Source: Chromera velia (lineage: Eukaryota; Sar; Chromeraceae). From it: a DNA stretch of 45,593 bases. The notes under the pieces were generated by a model. That model saw only the letters and a list, made by a program, of their open reading frames with translations, searched no databases and was not told the origin of the DNA. Both the position numbers and the translations under genes were made by a program. Within the stretch, counting starts at the first letter, position 1. Each line of letters starts with the position of its first letter. Below are positions 20,684-31,516 of the stretch, piece by piece. Location: positions 1 through 45,593 of the forward strand of contig JAHBMJ010000535.1 of the NCBI GenBank assembly GCA_018398765.1, written 5' to 3'.

Positions 20684-21127
20684 GGGTCAGGCAATGCAAG
20701 TATAGTTGACCCCCCGTGCCACGTCCTGCATGGAGGATCTTGGCCTTCTGTCTGAACGTCACCCATGCAGGGAAAACCACGACGCAGCAGATCTGCCAGT
20801 GAGCCCCCTTCATAGAACTCCATGATCAGAGAGAGGGGGCCCAGGCTCTCCCTGTATCTGTCTAGGTCTGAGGCGTGCCCAAGCATACAGCCCTCCCCAC
20901 CCCCAAACATCACCATTTCCCAACAGCACAGATAGTCTTTTGCAGACTGAGAATCAGGTTGGTCCCATGCAGAATACAGAGGGAAGGGAAAAGGAAGCTA
21001 ACCACGACGGTCGATTTTTCCCCCTGTGCTCCAGCTGGGCAGTCTGGACATCCCTCAACTTTTCCAAGAGCGGGCGCATTCGTGCAGACTCCCATCAGCA
21101 ACACCAAATTGGGGTGTCGCACCGATC
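20684..21127 (-). pseudogene. TKL-type protein kinase fragment, three exon-like pieces
   Basis: Piece 1 (21127-21060) reads SVRHPNLVLLMGVCTNAPAL, the alpha-C to beta-4 part of Raf/MLK-like kinases. Acceptor-like ACCTCCAG precedes it and GTTGAG follows. Piece 2 (20851-20763) reads SLGPLSLIMEFYEGGSLADL, the beta-5 strand and hinge, after GATACAG. Piece 3 (20747-20684) reads MQDVARGVNY and then, two bases out of frame, YLHCLT, where kinases have DVARGVNYLH before the HRDLK loop. The catalytic loop, DFG and P-loop are not found nearby. The frame break in piece 3 suggests decay. Unrecognised introns are the alternative. Confidence 0.65.
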
Positions 21128-21707
21128 CTGGAGGTGGGGAATGTGGCGCGGACGGAACGGCTCACGCATGTACAACCCGGGCAGAGACGGCCCCGACTAG
21201 CTCGGCATGGCAGTGTTGGTCACTGCAACCTCGAATCCTGTGCTTTCTGGCGAAGCGTGTGCTGCGCAGGGGGGAGTTTATTCCTTGGTTTCCCTTTTTT
21301 CATCGTTGTTTGGTCCGGAGGTCTCCTTAACCAGGTGGCACGCATCCGAAAATATGTTGACGCCGCCGACGTGCTGCATGAAATGAGACAGTCGCGACAC
21401 ATCTCCTATTCGCCTCAACAACTCAATGATCTGTATGTGTTTTTGCGTACATCACGTGATTCTGACAATGTAAGATGCAGCGTTTGGATAAATCTTCTGC
21501 AACTTTCGAATATAGACTGCGGGCCATTCGCTTCGCAGACCACATGCATCACATGGAGACTGGATGGATGTAGTCGATGGCCCCGTCTGAAAGGAATTCA
21601 CACACCTCCCACTTGTGGTGGGTCAGGACGTGCCCTCTTCTCACTGTTTGTAGGAATGCGTTCTTGGGATGCGAGTTGGGGGTCTCTATCTCCCTTAAGT
21701 AGTATGT
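21128..21707. other. no gene assigned (open plus-strand frame noted)
   Basis: A plus-strand frame open from 21026 to 21769 includes RIRKYVDAADVLHEMRQSRH and NQVARI, which look protein-like, but no splice context or family supports it. It overlaps kinase piece 1 on the other strand. I leave it unassigned. Confidence 0.25.
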
Positions 21708-21914
21708 TTATTTCCCATTGGCCTCCAGTCGTCGACGCTGACGCTTTTCACATGTCTTTAGCGTGTTGATGAAGGCTGTTCGATCGACCTTGAACCCGTG
21801 CTCCTTCCCAGATGGGTGCCAGACGCAGAGCCCCGGGAGGCGCCGCTCTCCCGAAAGGAATTTTGGCAAGAGCGTTATTTTGTGATCGTACGCGTTTCGC
21901 GTATCGCGCAGCAT
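21708..21914 (-). CDS. candidate ORF/exon, unknown, basic C-terminus
   Basis: ATG at 21912-21914 opens 68 codons to a TAA at 21708-21710: MLRDTRNAYDHKITLLPKFL, then LCVWHPSGKEHGFKVDRTAF and a basic end KRQRRRLEANGK. The composition is protein-like and lacks repeats. No family is recognised. It is on the same strand as the kinase pieces and could be an upstream exon. Confidence 0.3.
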   Translation of the reverse strand: MLRDTRNAYDHKITLLPKFLSGERRLPGLCVWHPSGKEHGFKVDRTAFINTLKTCEKRQRRRLEANGK

Positions 21915-21951
21915 GTAGTAGGGGTGAGACTAAATTAAGTGAGTTAAGCAT

Positions 21952-22624
21952 TATTGAGGATTGGTACCTGTATGGCTGGGAGATTCAAGCCGGTCCAACT
22001 CTGACATGGGGACTGCCCCGGTGCCGGAAAATCTCGGATATGGTAGGAGAGGTGAGGCAAAACTCGGGAGAACACCACGCGAACGGTTTTGTGGCCCCTG
22101 CGGCACCACTCAGTGTCTGCCCATGCTCGTGTGGCTGAGAGGCGATCAGGGCATCGAGGAAGTAAATTTTGGGTCCTTTTTCGCTCCACTCTCCCCTTTC
22201 ACGAATGGCTCTGTATATACCACACGAGAGGCTGTGCCTATTCTGCTGCGAGAGGGACAGAGAGCACGGCATCTGTCGACAAGAGAGAGCTCCTGAGACA
22301 ATCGTCGGGAGATCCGACGTTCTCTCTATACCAGGAGGTATACGTGTTCCCCCCTCTCTCCCACACATGCAGGTACACACAGACAGAACAACAGACCCCA
22401 TGGAGACGGCAAAGTGAAACAGAAAATAAAACCAGACTGCAAAGCGAATTGAAGGAGTGCAACCCATTTCCATCGGGGCTTTTTGAATCTCTGCATGGGA
22501 GGGACTCCTTTGAAGACTGTCGAGCACAGCCAGAATCAAAAGAAGAATTCAAATCTTTCAGGAAAAGAATAAGTCTGCATCTTCCCCCAGAAGGGAACTA
22601 ACGAAAGAATAACCACACACTAAC
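21952..22624. other. no gene assigned
   Basis: Mixed-composition DNA. Frames on both strands are long but overlap each other and show no motif. Intron sequence of the minus-strand gene is the likeliest content. Confidence 0.25.
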
Positions 22625-22748
22625 CCTCTCCTTTTCCAGCATTCCCTCTAAAGCGGCACCTGCTTGAGAGAGAGAGGGGACTCTTTTGGCAAACCACAGC
22701 GCCAGGGGGAAGTTCTTCTGTTTGATAGATACTTCATAAAGCGCTTTC
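22625..22748 (-). CDS. candidate internal exon, unknown
   Basis: After an acceptor-like GACGACAG the minus strand encodes KALYEVSIKQKNFPLALWFA and VPSLSQAGAALEGMLEKER, then GTTAGTG as donor. It looks like helical protein. It lies on the strand of the kinase fragment and may belong to that gene. Confidence 0.4.
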
Positions 22749-22872
22749 CTGTCGTCAGGAATCAGTGCAACGACCAGCAGTTTCCCACCTCCCGGCACGA
22801 ACAAGGAAAACGGAAAAGGGTAGAATAAACAAAGAAAGAAAGAAAGAAACGAAGGAGCCGGGGCCCTCTCAC

Positions 22873-22974
22873 TTCCCATCGCAGGGCTGAGTGTCTCCAG
22901 CTATATAGAGCCTCCATTTGGCCTCCCCCTGTCTGCATTGCTGTACTCGCTCTAAGAGTGTCTCCATGAGATTT
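22873..22974 (-). CDS. candidate internal exon, unknown
   Basis: The junctions are good: TTCTCATTCAG before and GTGAGAGG after. Between them the minus strand encodes NLMETLLERVQQCRQGEAKW and RLYIAGDTQPCDG. The family is not recognised. It probably belongs to the same transcription unit as 22625-22748. Confidence 0.45.
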
Positions 22975-23339
22975 CTGAATGAGAGAAGAAAAGACGATTG
23001 GCAGGAAGTCTTTCCTTCCTTCCTTGCTTGATCGTCCCCTTGGATGTACGGAGTCTCTGCCAGCTGCGAGAGAAGAGAGAGTGTGTTGCCGAACTCTCGT
23101 GGAATCACAAAGTCTGGTTTTGTAGGATCGAATACTTACTCATGTTTCTTCAGAGCCCGTGCAATGGCGAGCGTGTTTACGGCCGTTTCCATCTCCTCAG
23201 CTGCATGACCGGAGGTAGACCGGGAAGAAGAAAGCACACCCCCCCCCCCAAGAAGTCGCATGCAAGAAACCATCGATTGAAAAGCGAGGAGAAGAAATCA
23301 AGGGAAAGCGAAAACAAAATTGGAACCTCAACGGTCAAA

Positions 23340-23465
23340 TAGATAAGGCAAGGAAAAAGAAGCCAAGAAAGGAAGGAAGGAAGGAAAGAATGAATTGAGA
23401 GGAGGGAAGAAAGACAGGAGAGATGGAAAGGCGACAGGCAGGCATGCAGTGAAGAAGGAATCGGG
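23340..23465. repeat. purine-rich simple tract
   Basis: GGAA/GAAA-rich sequence (AAGGAAGGAAGGAAAG core near 23370). The minus-strand frames crossing it are Phe/Ser/Leu runs and are not genes. Confidence 0.7.
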
Positions 23466-23668
23466 ATGGAGAAGAAAGTTCACAGATGCAGCAGCCAATT
23501 GCGCGATTGCTGCATGAATCAATCAATCAATCATACATAATCTGTATTACGCAGGTATCACGTGTACCTCTCACGCAAGACCTCTTTTCAGTTTTTGAGC
23601 CGTGACGGTCATGCATGCGTGGTTGTAGTGAAAGCGCACTAGTGTACGCGAGTTCATACTCTACGTAG

Positions 23669-23878
23669 ATGAAAGATTGCTCTACATTACAACAAAATGA
23701 ACACTTCAAATTCTTAGAAGGAGAAACGGTTGAGAAGACAAAACAATGGTACGACGCGAAGCAGGACAAAGTCATGACCAGGCTGAGCAATACTGAGCAA
23801 TTGCTTCCTAAAATTACTTTCCTGACCATATCTTTTGTGACCGGTCGAAGATGTCAGAGAGGAGCTCGACCGCCGTGA
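23669..23878 (+). CDS. candidate ORF, unknown
   Basis: A plus-strand ATG frame of 69 codons reads KDCSTLQQNEHFKFLEGETV and KTKQWYDAKQDKVMTRLSNT, well mixed and hydrophilic. Its end overlaps the minus-strand exon candidate 23818-23990, so at most one is right in the overlap. No family is recognised. Confidence 0.25.
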   Translation: MKDCSTLQQNEHFKFLEGETVEKTKQWYDAKQDKVMTRLSNTEQLLPKITFLTISFVTGRRCQRGARPP

Positions 23879-23990
23879 AAGTTGCATCATGTTTTGCTAT
23901 CGCCTCTATACAACTGCTCCTCAGGGTGCAGAGACGAACGGAGACCTTCAGGGCCTCAAGGACACCAGTGGGACACACAGGCGGCATGCA
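23818..23990 (-). CDS. candidate exon, helical (ARM-like) protein
   Basis: The minus strand encodes GVLEALKVSVRLCTLRSSCI then AIAKHDATFTAVELLSDIFD, an alternation of amphipathic helices like one armadillo-type repeat. The match is only to the general pattern and not to a named family. A stop follows shortly after RSQKIWSGK. The neighbouring exons are uncertain. Confidence 0.4.
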
Positions 23991-24177
23991 GAGGGCAGAC
24001 AGACCGAAGATGGTCTTCTCATGACTCCTTGTGGATGCAACGGGGGGGGACTTGCGGTTCATTTGCCGTTGTATGGCTTGAAGACCCATCCATCCATCTA
24101 TCTATGCATCCATACATCCATCCACCTCTTTGACAGTTGGAAAGACACACAGACACGCACCTGCAGAGTTGCCCTGC

Positions 24178-24230
24178 TGTCCGAAGCCGTGCCCGAAGCT
24201 GTGCCCGAAGCCGTGTCCGAAGCCCTCATG
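24178..24230. repeat. 12-bp tandem repeat CCGAAGCCGTGC
   Basis: About four head-to-tail copies of CCGAAGC(C/T)GTG(C/T). The minus strand would encode repeats of GFGHGFGHSFGH. Confidence 0.8.
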
Positions 24231-24972
24231 CTGCCCAGGTGAGGCTCCAACTGGACCTGAGGGGGGTGAGGGAGTGGTGTTGTGCGCCAACGTGCGGCCC
24301 CGGAGCCCGATCGAGGCCGTCTACACGAGGCTGGCTCTTGATGCCTCTTCCGTGAGTGCTTCACTCCTTTTTCCGTGCTTACTGAGGGATGCTTGGTTAA
24401 TGACCCCCCTCTCCTTCTCTCACCACACGTAGGAATTCATATATTCTACATATATTCATTCGTTCATCACGCATGGGGTCGCTCGGGGCCACGAAACACC
24501 CGCATTGTGGGGGACTTGCTTGGGGGAGAGGGCAGCAGGCGGTGGGGCGGGGACAGCAGTTTGTGGCACCGTGCGGGATGAAGGTTTCCCATCTGCACAT
24601 TCTGATGGTGAGGACTCCCCCATAGACCCTTTCGTTTGCTTTGGAGTAGCCTGCAGCGCGCCGCTGACGAGCACAGAAAAGGACGTCTCCGTCTTGGGCA
24701 TCCTTTCTCCTGCAGAACAACGAAAATTTCCCAAATATGTTTCTTTCATCATGCACATTGAAATTCACCTTTTTACCTCACCCTATACCTTCGTACAAAA
24801 TCCAGAAATATATTCCATCACTCACCATTTCCCCGCATCACGTCGCAGTTCTGCGCCCCGCCTCCTTTGGGGAATCCTCCCCACTGCTTCCCCGATGCGC
24901 GCATTCTCCTCTCCTTATACACTTCAACTCCCCTTTTCGCGACGTATGCCCACAAGTGGGCCTCCTGAGCAC

Positions 24973-25138
24973 GGTATGCAAAGAGAGGTGCAAGCCAATC
25001 TGCCGCTCTCCCGAGCTCCCCCGTGTTATAGAGCCCGGGTTTTCCATTGCAAGCTCGGGGGGGGAGAGACTGCCCAGCACAGCTGGGAGCTCCATTTCGA
25101 TCTCTTGCTCCGATGCCGCCTTTGAAACCAGCATGTCC
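24973..25138 (-). CDS. candidate internal exon, unknown
   Basis: An acceptor-like CTAACCCAG and a donor-like GTGCTC enclose DMLVSKAASEQEIEMELPAV, GSLSPPELAMENPGSITRGS and SGERQIGLHLSLHT. The piece is acidic then polar with no repeats. The overlapping plus-strand frame at 24505-25125 is less convincing. It may be an upstream exon of the minus-strand gene that includes the kinase pieces. Confidence 0.45.
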
Positions 25139-25271
25139 CTGGGTTAGGCACGCACATCCAAGAACGCCCGCAGTCTCTCCGTATATACACGCAGTCCCCC
25201 CCCCCTCCCTTCGCGGTGAGGCGCCGAAACTTCCGCACTATAGATTTTTTTTTTTCTACGCCCAAAAGTCC

Positions 25272-25373
25272 CTAGAGAAGTCCTAGGAAAAAAAGTTGTA
25301 AGAGTCGTCGGTCTAGATAAGGCCAGTTTTCAGCCATCGTCAGTTTTTGCAGAGCTGGATGAACTCCGACTTC
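25272..25373 (-). CDS. candidate terminal exon, unknown
   Basis: After CGTTCAAACAG the minus strand encodes EVGVHPALQKLTMAENWPYL then DRRLLQLFFLGLL and a TAG at the 25272 end. It is short, but the acceptor and composition are good. Confidence 0.35.
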   Translation of the reverse strand, partial: EVGVHPALQKLTMAENWPYLDRRLLQLFFLGLL

Positions 25374-25439
25374 CTGTTTGAACGCGGTCGAAAAGAAAGA
25401 AATTGCTATAGGGAATGGGGAGAAAGAAATGAAAAGAAG

Positions 25440-25620
25440 AGCGAGAAAGGAAGGAAGGAAGGAAGGAAGGAAGGAAGCTAGGAAGAAAAGAAGGAAGGAA
25501 AGAAAGAAAGAAAGGAAGGAAGGAAGGAACAAAGGAAGAGAGAGAGAGAGACAAGACACAAGAAAGACAACAAAGAAGGAAACCAAAAGAGGAAGGAAGG
25601 CAAACACAGAGAAATAAACG
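25440..25620. repeat. (GGAA)n/(GAAA)n polypurine tract
   Basis: About 180 bases that are almost all purine on the plus strand, with GGAAGGAAGGAAGGAA cores. The minus-strand frame across it (Ser/Phe/Leu runs) is an artefact of the repeat. Confidence 0.85.
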
Positions 25621-26701
25621 AAGGAATGGCGAAAGGAAAGAAGAACACCTGCATTAGCGGAGCATTGACTTCTACTGACGTCGATGCACGCGTCGCTGGT
25701 TGCCGCCCAGCATCGGAGAGGGACTTTCCCCCCGGTGCCGGTTGAATGGTCGTGGTGTAGCTGTGTTTTGAAGCTGTTTTTCCAACATTCTTGACAGCAC
25801 ACCCGTCTGCAATTCAGGGCCCGGCATTCTTGAAACAGGGAACAAAACAAAGTTGCTATGCATCAGACTGGGGCGTTTCCTTACCAAATTCTTCCATACC
25901 GTGTGCGTTCTTTTTTTGTCTCTCTGTCCAACTCTCTCGTTCGTTGTGTCCTTCCATTGATTCCACTGACCGCAGTTCGCTGGTGTTGCCGCCGAACGCC
26001 TGCACCCTTTGCCCGCCTCTTTGATCCTTGCATGTCAAAGTCCTGGTTTCTGTTGTTTGCGCTGCAGATGCACAAAGGAATGTGCAGAGTGAGTACTTGG
26101 GTCACATTCATCGCAAGGTCATGTGCGCAGAAACAATCCGAGAGGCGGAAAAAAGAGGAAAGACAGAAAAGGCAGACACACATCCATTCATTCATTCGTT
26201 CCCCTTGATTCATCCAAAGTGACCGGGCAGTCATGCGCTCTCCCTCTTTTCCCTCTCTCATTCTTTCTGCGATTGTTTCTCTTTGTTGTGGATCGTCCTT
26301 TCGGAGATGAGGGCGTCAAGTATGCCCTCCCCGTCAGTCGCTCCTGCAAGACTCCGAATTTCCATATTCCTCGTTCTGAGATTTCCATCTTAACGTTGCT
26401 GCTGACAGAAGGTGCATGTGCTCTCCAATCCTTCTACTCCGAATGTCGGAGTCCTTCTAGGAGTCCTTGCCCATTCTATATGTGCGACTCCATTCGGTTG
26501 TTGTGGAGCGTCCAGGCATTCTTCTTCTTAGGGGCCGCTTTTTTCGGCGAGTGCGTCTCAAAAGTGTGTGAATGTTCGTCAGTGAACTAGACTTTTCGCA
26601 GAGATCTATATAGGCAGAGATCCCCTTGATCACTCAGGATTCCGTCTTGCGTGATCTTGCAGATTCTTACAATGATCAACCAATCCGTGAACTGATAAAG
26701 C
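25621..26701. other. no gene assigned
   Basis: Unique sequence with short overlapping frames on both strands and CT-rich intron-like stretches. I see nothing to name. Confidence 0.25.
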
Positions 26702-26862
26702 CTAGACATCAGTACTGGACGGATCAAAGACTTCTATCACTCTCTTGACCTCGGCCAGCCTCTTCAGTTTGTCTACATACATCAATCTTTTGTGCCGTGA
26801 TTTGTTGTGACTCGCTGGAGTGACTAGGTTTTGAGCTTTCTTCAGACTGAGCAGATTCCGAA
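26702..26862 (-). CDS. candidate terminal exon, basic/helical
   Basis: The minus strand encodes KKAQNLVTPASHNKSRHKRL and YVDKLKRLAEVKRVIEVFDP, ending SSTDV and a TAG at the 26702 end. The strongly basic N-terminal half and helical C-terminal half look genuine. The upstream boundary is uncertain. Confidence 0.4.
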
Positions 26863-27174
26863 TGGACGGAATGGATCTCGTCTTCCTCTGTGAATAGGGT
26901 TCCCACAGAGGAAAGGGGAGGCCTCGGTCTCGATGTCTTCCAGCCAAGGGTGGACGGAAGGGATGGACGGGGATCTCGGGACTCCTCCTTGCAGGTAGGA
27001 GAAACCGCTCTGGACCTTTGAGAGTACAAGCAAGCCTTGGGCCACGTAAGTGCATGCCATCTTCATCTTCTTTACAAAGGAGTCGTAGTGGCACCCTCTA
27101 CTGCAACAATCTGTTGAGTTTTCACTTGATAAATTAAAAAAAGAAAAATCAAAACTCTTCCACATGCAACACAC

Positions 27175-27313
27175 CCCTTCTTTGTGCGCGTCAAACGCAA
27201 AGGATCACGGCCTCGGGCTTTCAGGATGCTTTTTAGTTGCTTCTCTCCTGCCTTCTTCACAGCCTCTTTCAAAGTCTCCTCCGTGACGTTCTTTCCACCA
27301 ATCATGTGCTTGA
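27175..27313 (-). CDS. candidate internal exon, Lys-rich
   Basis: TAG acceptor at 27314-27316 and GTGTGT donor at 27174. The minus strand encodes KHMIGGKNVTEETLKEAVKK, GEKQLKSILKARGRDP and LRLTRTKKG. It is Lys/Glu-rich and helical, of unknown family, and on the same strand as 26702-26862. Confidence 0.4.
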
Positions 27314-27483
27314 CTAGTGCATGTAAATTAGTGGATTCCTCATATCTCCCTCTCCAAAGTCTGCTTCACTATTCTCTTCTCAAATTTGTCTAACAGGTTC
27401 GCTCTCTCTGTAGGAAAAGTTTGGTTTTTAAACATTCCAGGCTTGAATTTCTATTTACTTTACCTCATTCGCGTGGCTAAAAG

Positions 27484-27690
27484 AATTTAGACACGCGCCA
27501 GCTTGGTGGATCAATTCGTACCGATACTAGAGGCTCCCCTGAATGGGCGAAAGAACGACTCGCAAAAGTGTTCCCTCCAGCTTCAAGCTCCACAACTTCC
27601 CCCCAATTCATCTTTGCAGGCTCACTGGAACTTTCGAGTCCGCCGTCTGCAACCGCTGGATGTCTCGAGCAGACCTCACCCCCTTTCTCT
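27484..27690 (-). CDS. candidate exon, unknown
   Basis: The minus strand encodes GEVCSRHPAVADGGLESSSE, KMNWGEVVELEAGGNTFASR and SGEPLVSVRIDPPSWRVSKF before a TAG. The mixed composition favours coding. No domain is recognised. Confidence 0.35.
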
Positions 27691-27699
27691 TCTCTCACA

Positions 27700-28433
27700 A
27701 TCGTGCATGCACAGCGGCGAGTCTTCTGAGCCTGACAGATCCAGCTGCGCTGCCCGGCGAGTCTAAAGAGCTGTCAGTGAATGCTCTGCTTGCTTCATCT
27801 CTGACAGGGTAAGAACTGATCCCCAATTTCAGGCTTCTTTGGTAAAGTCTTTCTAAAGTGTTCCATCGTCATTGGCTTTATTTCCTCCGACTTCTCCCCA
27901 CTTCTCCCCTCTGTCCTAATCTTTTTGTGCATGTATCCATATTTCAATTGCCACTGTCTTACTTTCTCTCTTTCTGAAAAAAACTGTTGTCAATCTGCTG
28001 CGCGGAAAAAAAAGAAAATCCCCTGCTCCCCCCCAAAAAGTGATGTGCCCCCGATTCTGCTAATGCAAAAAGAAAAATGTAGGGCTCCGTCGTCCTGCAA
28101 AAGATGTCCTCCTTCGATTTGGATGGAGTCGTGGGGCTGCTTCTTTATGGGCACTGCAGACAAATGGACCAAGATCGAGCCACTTAACGGCACACGTAGA
28201 TAGAGAAGGTCAGACGGGAGAACAATTCCAAGACAAAAAGAAACAAAGAAGGAATTATGAAGAAGGAAAGAATTAAGAACGAAAAGAGGCGAGTATAAGG
28301 AAGCGCCCTCATGCTGCTTTCACCAACATCCTGGGTAGAGATTCAACAAGTGGAAATTCAATCTCCCTTGTGTCTCACAGATGATGTGACAGGTGTAACC
28401 CAACCCACCTATTATATGTGTGCACCAGATTTT
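27700..28433. other. no gene assigned
   Basis: Intron-like CT-rich sequence and short frames. A minus-strand frame at 27990-28193 (HLSAVPIKKQPHDSIQIEGG) is possible but unsupported. Confidence 0.25.
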
Positions 28434-28691
28434 TCATTCTCGTGCTTGAACTTCTTCTTCTTGGCGTCGTACCTCTCCATGCGTGTCTCGCGTATAAGAC
28501 ACCAAAGGGCGCCATTTCAGGTCAGTCAACAAAGCAGGCGGTCCGTTTCTGAACGACTTGGCTTTCACCCAGCAAATTCCTTTTCCAAATGCGTGCCTTG
28601 CTCGGCGTGCTCTCCCCATTCTCTCCCCCAATTCCCTAAATTCCGTCGCATCGAAAAGAAGTCGCATACATTCCTTCAAAAATTGCTCCAT
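28434..28691 (-). CDS. candidate exon, unknown
   Basis: The minus strand encodes EQFLKECMRLLFDATEFREL, GERMGRARRARHAFGKGICW and NGPPALLTDLKWRPLVSYTR, ending in charged EVRRQEEEVQ. It is long, free of repeats and helical. Boundaries are not fixed. Confidence 0.45.
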   Translation of the reverse strand: MEQFLKECMRLLFDATEFRELGERMGRARRARHAFGKGICWVKAKSFRNGPPALLTDLKWRPLVSYTRDTHGEVRRQEEEVQARE

Positions 28692-28791
28692 ACACAGAGA
28701 GCAGTCTCCGACTCAACGTGAAGAGTGAGATTTTGAGTGGACAGAGGCCTGTTGTGTGACCTCCTGAATTCATTTTCTGCTGCTGTTGATG

Positions 28792-29270
28792 CTAGTCTGT
28801 GGGGCCATTTTCAGGGAACTGTGCTGCTGCCAGTGAGTATGTTTTTGTGATGGTGAGAGGGAGTGCGTGCCGTTTGCAGATTCTCTGGGGGACGATATCA
28901 GTTGTGTCTGTGCAGTCGCATTCTGTGTGCCTCAGGCCATCAAATTCTCCTCTCACTTCCTCCAGCTTCTCTGCCAGCCAACGGTTTGACATGAACGAAA
29001 AGCGGCGTGCTTTGAACGGACCTACTTTTTTGGCCGCCAATTGGGAAGCTCGTTCTTGGCGCATCAAAGGAAGGTCCGCAGAGACATCGTCAGGCTCGCG
29101 GTCATCTTCTGAATCATCCGACTGAACATCAGACATGTCATCCTCCTCATCCTCTCCCAACCCCTCCCGCCTCCAGTCAGTGATCTTTCCTCTCACTCTC
29201 CAAATCTCTCCCTGAAAGAAATCAGACGCTCTCTTTCTCTCTTCTGATGTTCTTCGAATCTCTCGGTCCA
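28792..29270 (-). CDS. candidate long exon with acidic segment
   Basis: About 160 codons on the minus strand. A basic/helical start (SRLDREIRRTSEERKRASDF) is followed by WRVRGKITDWRREG, an acidic run (DEEDDMSDVQSDDSEDDREP), then KVGPFKARRFSFMSNRWLAE and a Cys/His-containing end (CDCTDTTDIVPQRICKRHAL). It stops at TAG near 28792. This is one of the longest non-repetitive frames on the right side and is very likely coding. I cannot name it. Confidence 0.5.
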
Positions 29271-29319
29271 GACGGGAAATTGCACACCTGACCCCAATTC
29301 TTGGAAGCACCCCTGATGA

Positions 29320-30571
29320 TCATGTCTCCCTCCCATTTCAGCCTGAGCTTTTTCCCCTTCTCGTACAGAGCCCGGGGGCTGTCAAAGGTTGGGAGGAAAG
29401 TAGTTGCATGGTTCCCCTTTCACCTGTCTCCACCATGACTCCACCCCATGCTTGCCTGTCTATGTATTTGAATCTTACCTGGAGGAATGCATTGAATAGA
29501 GAGAACCAGACGCGTTTCTATTCCCTTATTCACTGACAGGTGAGTCCTCCTGCTGCCGCGACGGTGTTGCCAGCCTCCCATATCCGTTGGACTGATGATG
29601 TCGCCCTGTTGGGTCCTCCATTCAAAACCGATCTGTCGACAGTCACGTTGTGGGTGTGTTGGGGTGGGATTTTGGGCTCCCAATCACTCTGGCTCTCCAA
29701 CAGATATTAAAAACAATGTTGGGAACAAAGCCCGTGCCCAACAGGATTACCAAAAAAACAAGAAGAAGCTCTCCGATCTGCTTGCGAGACCTTTCGTCTC
29801 TGTCGCCGGAGCAGCAGCGGAGATTGAGAATGTCCACGGGGGCATTCGCCGATCGTTCAAGGAGTCCCGCCCATCTCCCGTATGACTCTGTTGTGGTCTC
29901 TGCCTGCCTGCATGGAGCACCTGGTTGAGCATGTGATCACCCATCGCATGCATGGTGAGAACGAGGAGGAGCTCACATATCTTTTTCCGCACAGTGTGTT
30001 CGCGTGTGTGTGAGCATCCGCAAGATCGTGACTTCCTTCTGCATCCGCATGAACGTTAACCCCCAGTCCTCTCTCTCCCTTGCCTCTGCGTACTCACTCC
30101 ACTTATGATATGACTTATCGTTTTGTGTCGGTCACACTGTCTCTCTCCGTTGTGAGCCCACTGCTTGAGGATCGTTCTGACTGACTCACTCTCCCACCTT
30201 CTCTTCACTTTGTACTCACCTCTGATCCCATCGCTCCATCACCTCCATGCATCAGTCCTGGTTCGGCTGCCGTCCTCTTTATAATCCTTCTCTGTGCCGC
30301 GTGAGATTTCATGCTACATTTCACGTTTGTTATGACTATTTGGTATATGTCCTAAATCAAGTACATACCACGAAGTGATCACCAGCTTGCCAAGTGGCTA
30401 GGATCCCTGTGCCCGCCCTAGCCCCGCCCTGTGATGACAACCACTTTCCCGTGGAGGGATGACATCTGACTGTCTGTCGTCGAGACTGTCGATATATGCG
30501 GAATTTTTTGTCGATCAATCTTTTACTGATTTTTACTGTAGACGGTGATCACTCACGAACCACCAGCCCCT
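29320..30571. other. no gene assigned
   Basis: CT-rich, intron- or intergenic-like DNA with short frames on both strands and no motif I can support. Confidence 0.25.
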
Positions 30572-30817
30572 TCACATGCTGCTTCTTCTCGAACACCTTT
30601 TTGTTGTTTCGGACAGGCCGATCAGAGACCCGAGATCATGACTGTCGGACCAGAGGGTGCGGTGCACTTCAGGCCTGAGACGTTCAAGAAAAGAAAAGAG
30701 AGAAGAGAGAAGTTCAATACCGTTTTCAGCCGCAAAAAATTCCGCATCCGTGGTGGATTTGGCAACCTTCTTAGACGTTCCTGTGAAGGGGGAGCGGGAT
30801 GGATCTGCAGGCCGCAA
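30572..30817 (-). pseudogene. probable retroelement RNase H remnant
   Basis: The minus strand encodes SKKVAKSTTDAEFFAAENGI, ELLSSLFSFLERLRP and TLWSDSHDLGSLIGL. The STTDAEFFA block with a following D-containing strand matches the RNase H pattern of Copia pol (St.AE..A ... D), compare STAGAELLAL in the element at 770-2023. RT is not seen upstream. It could be an isolated fragment or a captured exon, since TTCACAG just before it resembles an acceptor. Confidence 0.5.
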
Positions 30818-31516
30818 CAGGAGAAAGCAATGGACTGAGAATCAGAGATGTATGAGAGAATCGAATGCACATGCGTGGGCAGATGCATGCATGGAGACGG
30901 CACAAGACGGTCACACAATGTCATCAACGAAAAACCTGGACATATTCACACTCGATCGAATGGCCACTTTGGATGCCCTTCCATGCATGTCACCCTGTTG
31001 TTGATCATTATTCCCGGTCCTCATCGATGGACGAGGTGATTGACGAGCCCTTCGACGCCGGGGACACCTGCAATGTAAGCACGTCTCTCCACATGCATGC
31101 AGAGATGCTGAAGTGCACTTTTTCAGAAAGAAAAGGGGCAGAGAGACAGGGAAGGTATGTCAAAATAGAATCTTACCTATGTCCCCGAAACGTGAGTGTC
31201 AGATTTCTCCCATTCGACTTACTCTCCGCGGATCCTTCTGACGCAGAATCAGCAATCACCTTCCCAAGGTCATTTTCTGTCATCTCTCTTCTCCACGTCT
31301 GTGAGGGATTCCTCTTCCAGCTTCTCGGGTTCAAGAATCGATGCGATCACAATGTGTTTTGCCATGTCGATCCGCTGGATTTTTTTGTTTGGGCTTGATG
31401 GAAGCGCAATGTTCACAGCGCGAAGACAAATGGAAAGTGAAGCCCATTAGACCCTGGTCATATAACGATGATACAACACCCAGGTGCAGAATGAAAGACA
31501 CACAAACACACAGAAG

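Noticed and set aside
25272-25850. 192-codon minus-strand frame with Phe/Leu/Ser runs
   Set aside because: Most of it translates the (GGAA)n tract. Only the last 34 codons after the CAAACAG acceptor look like coding.
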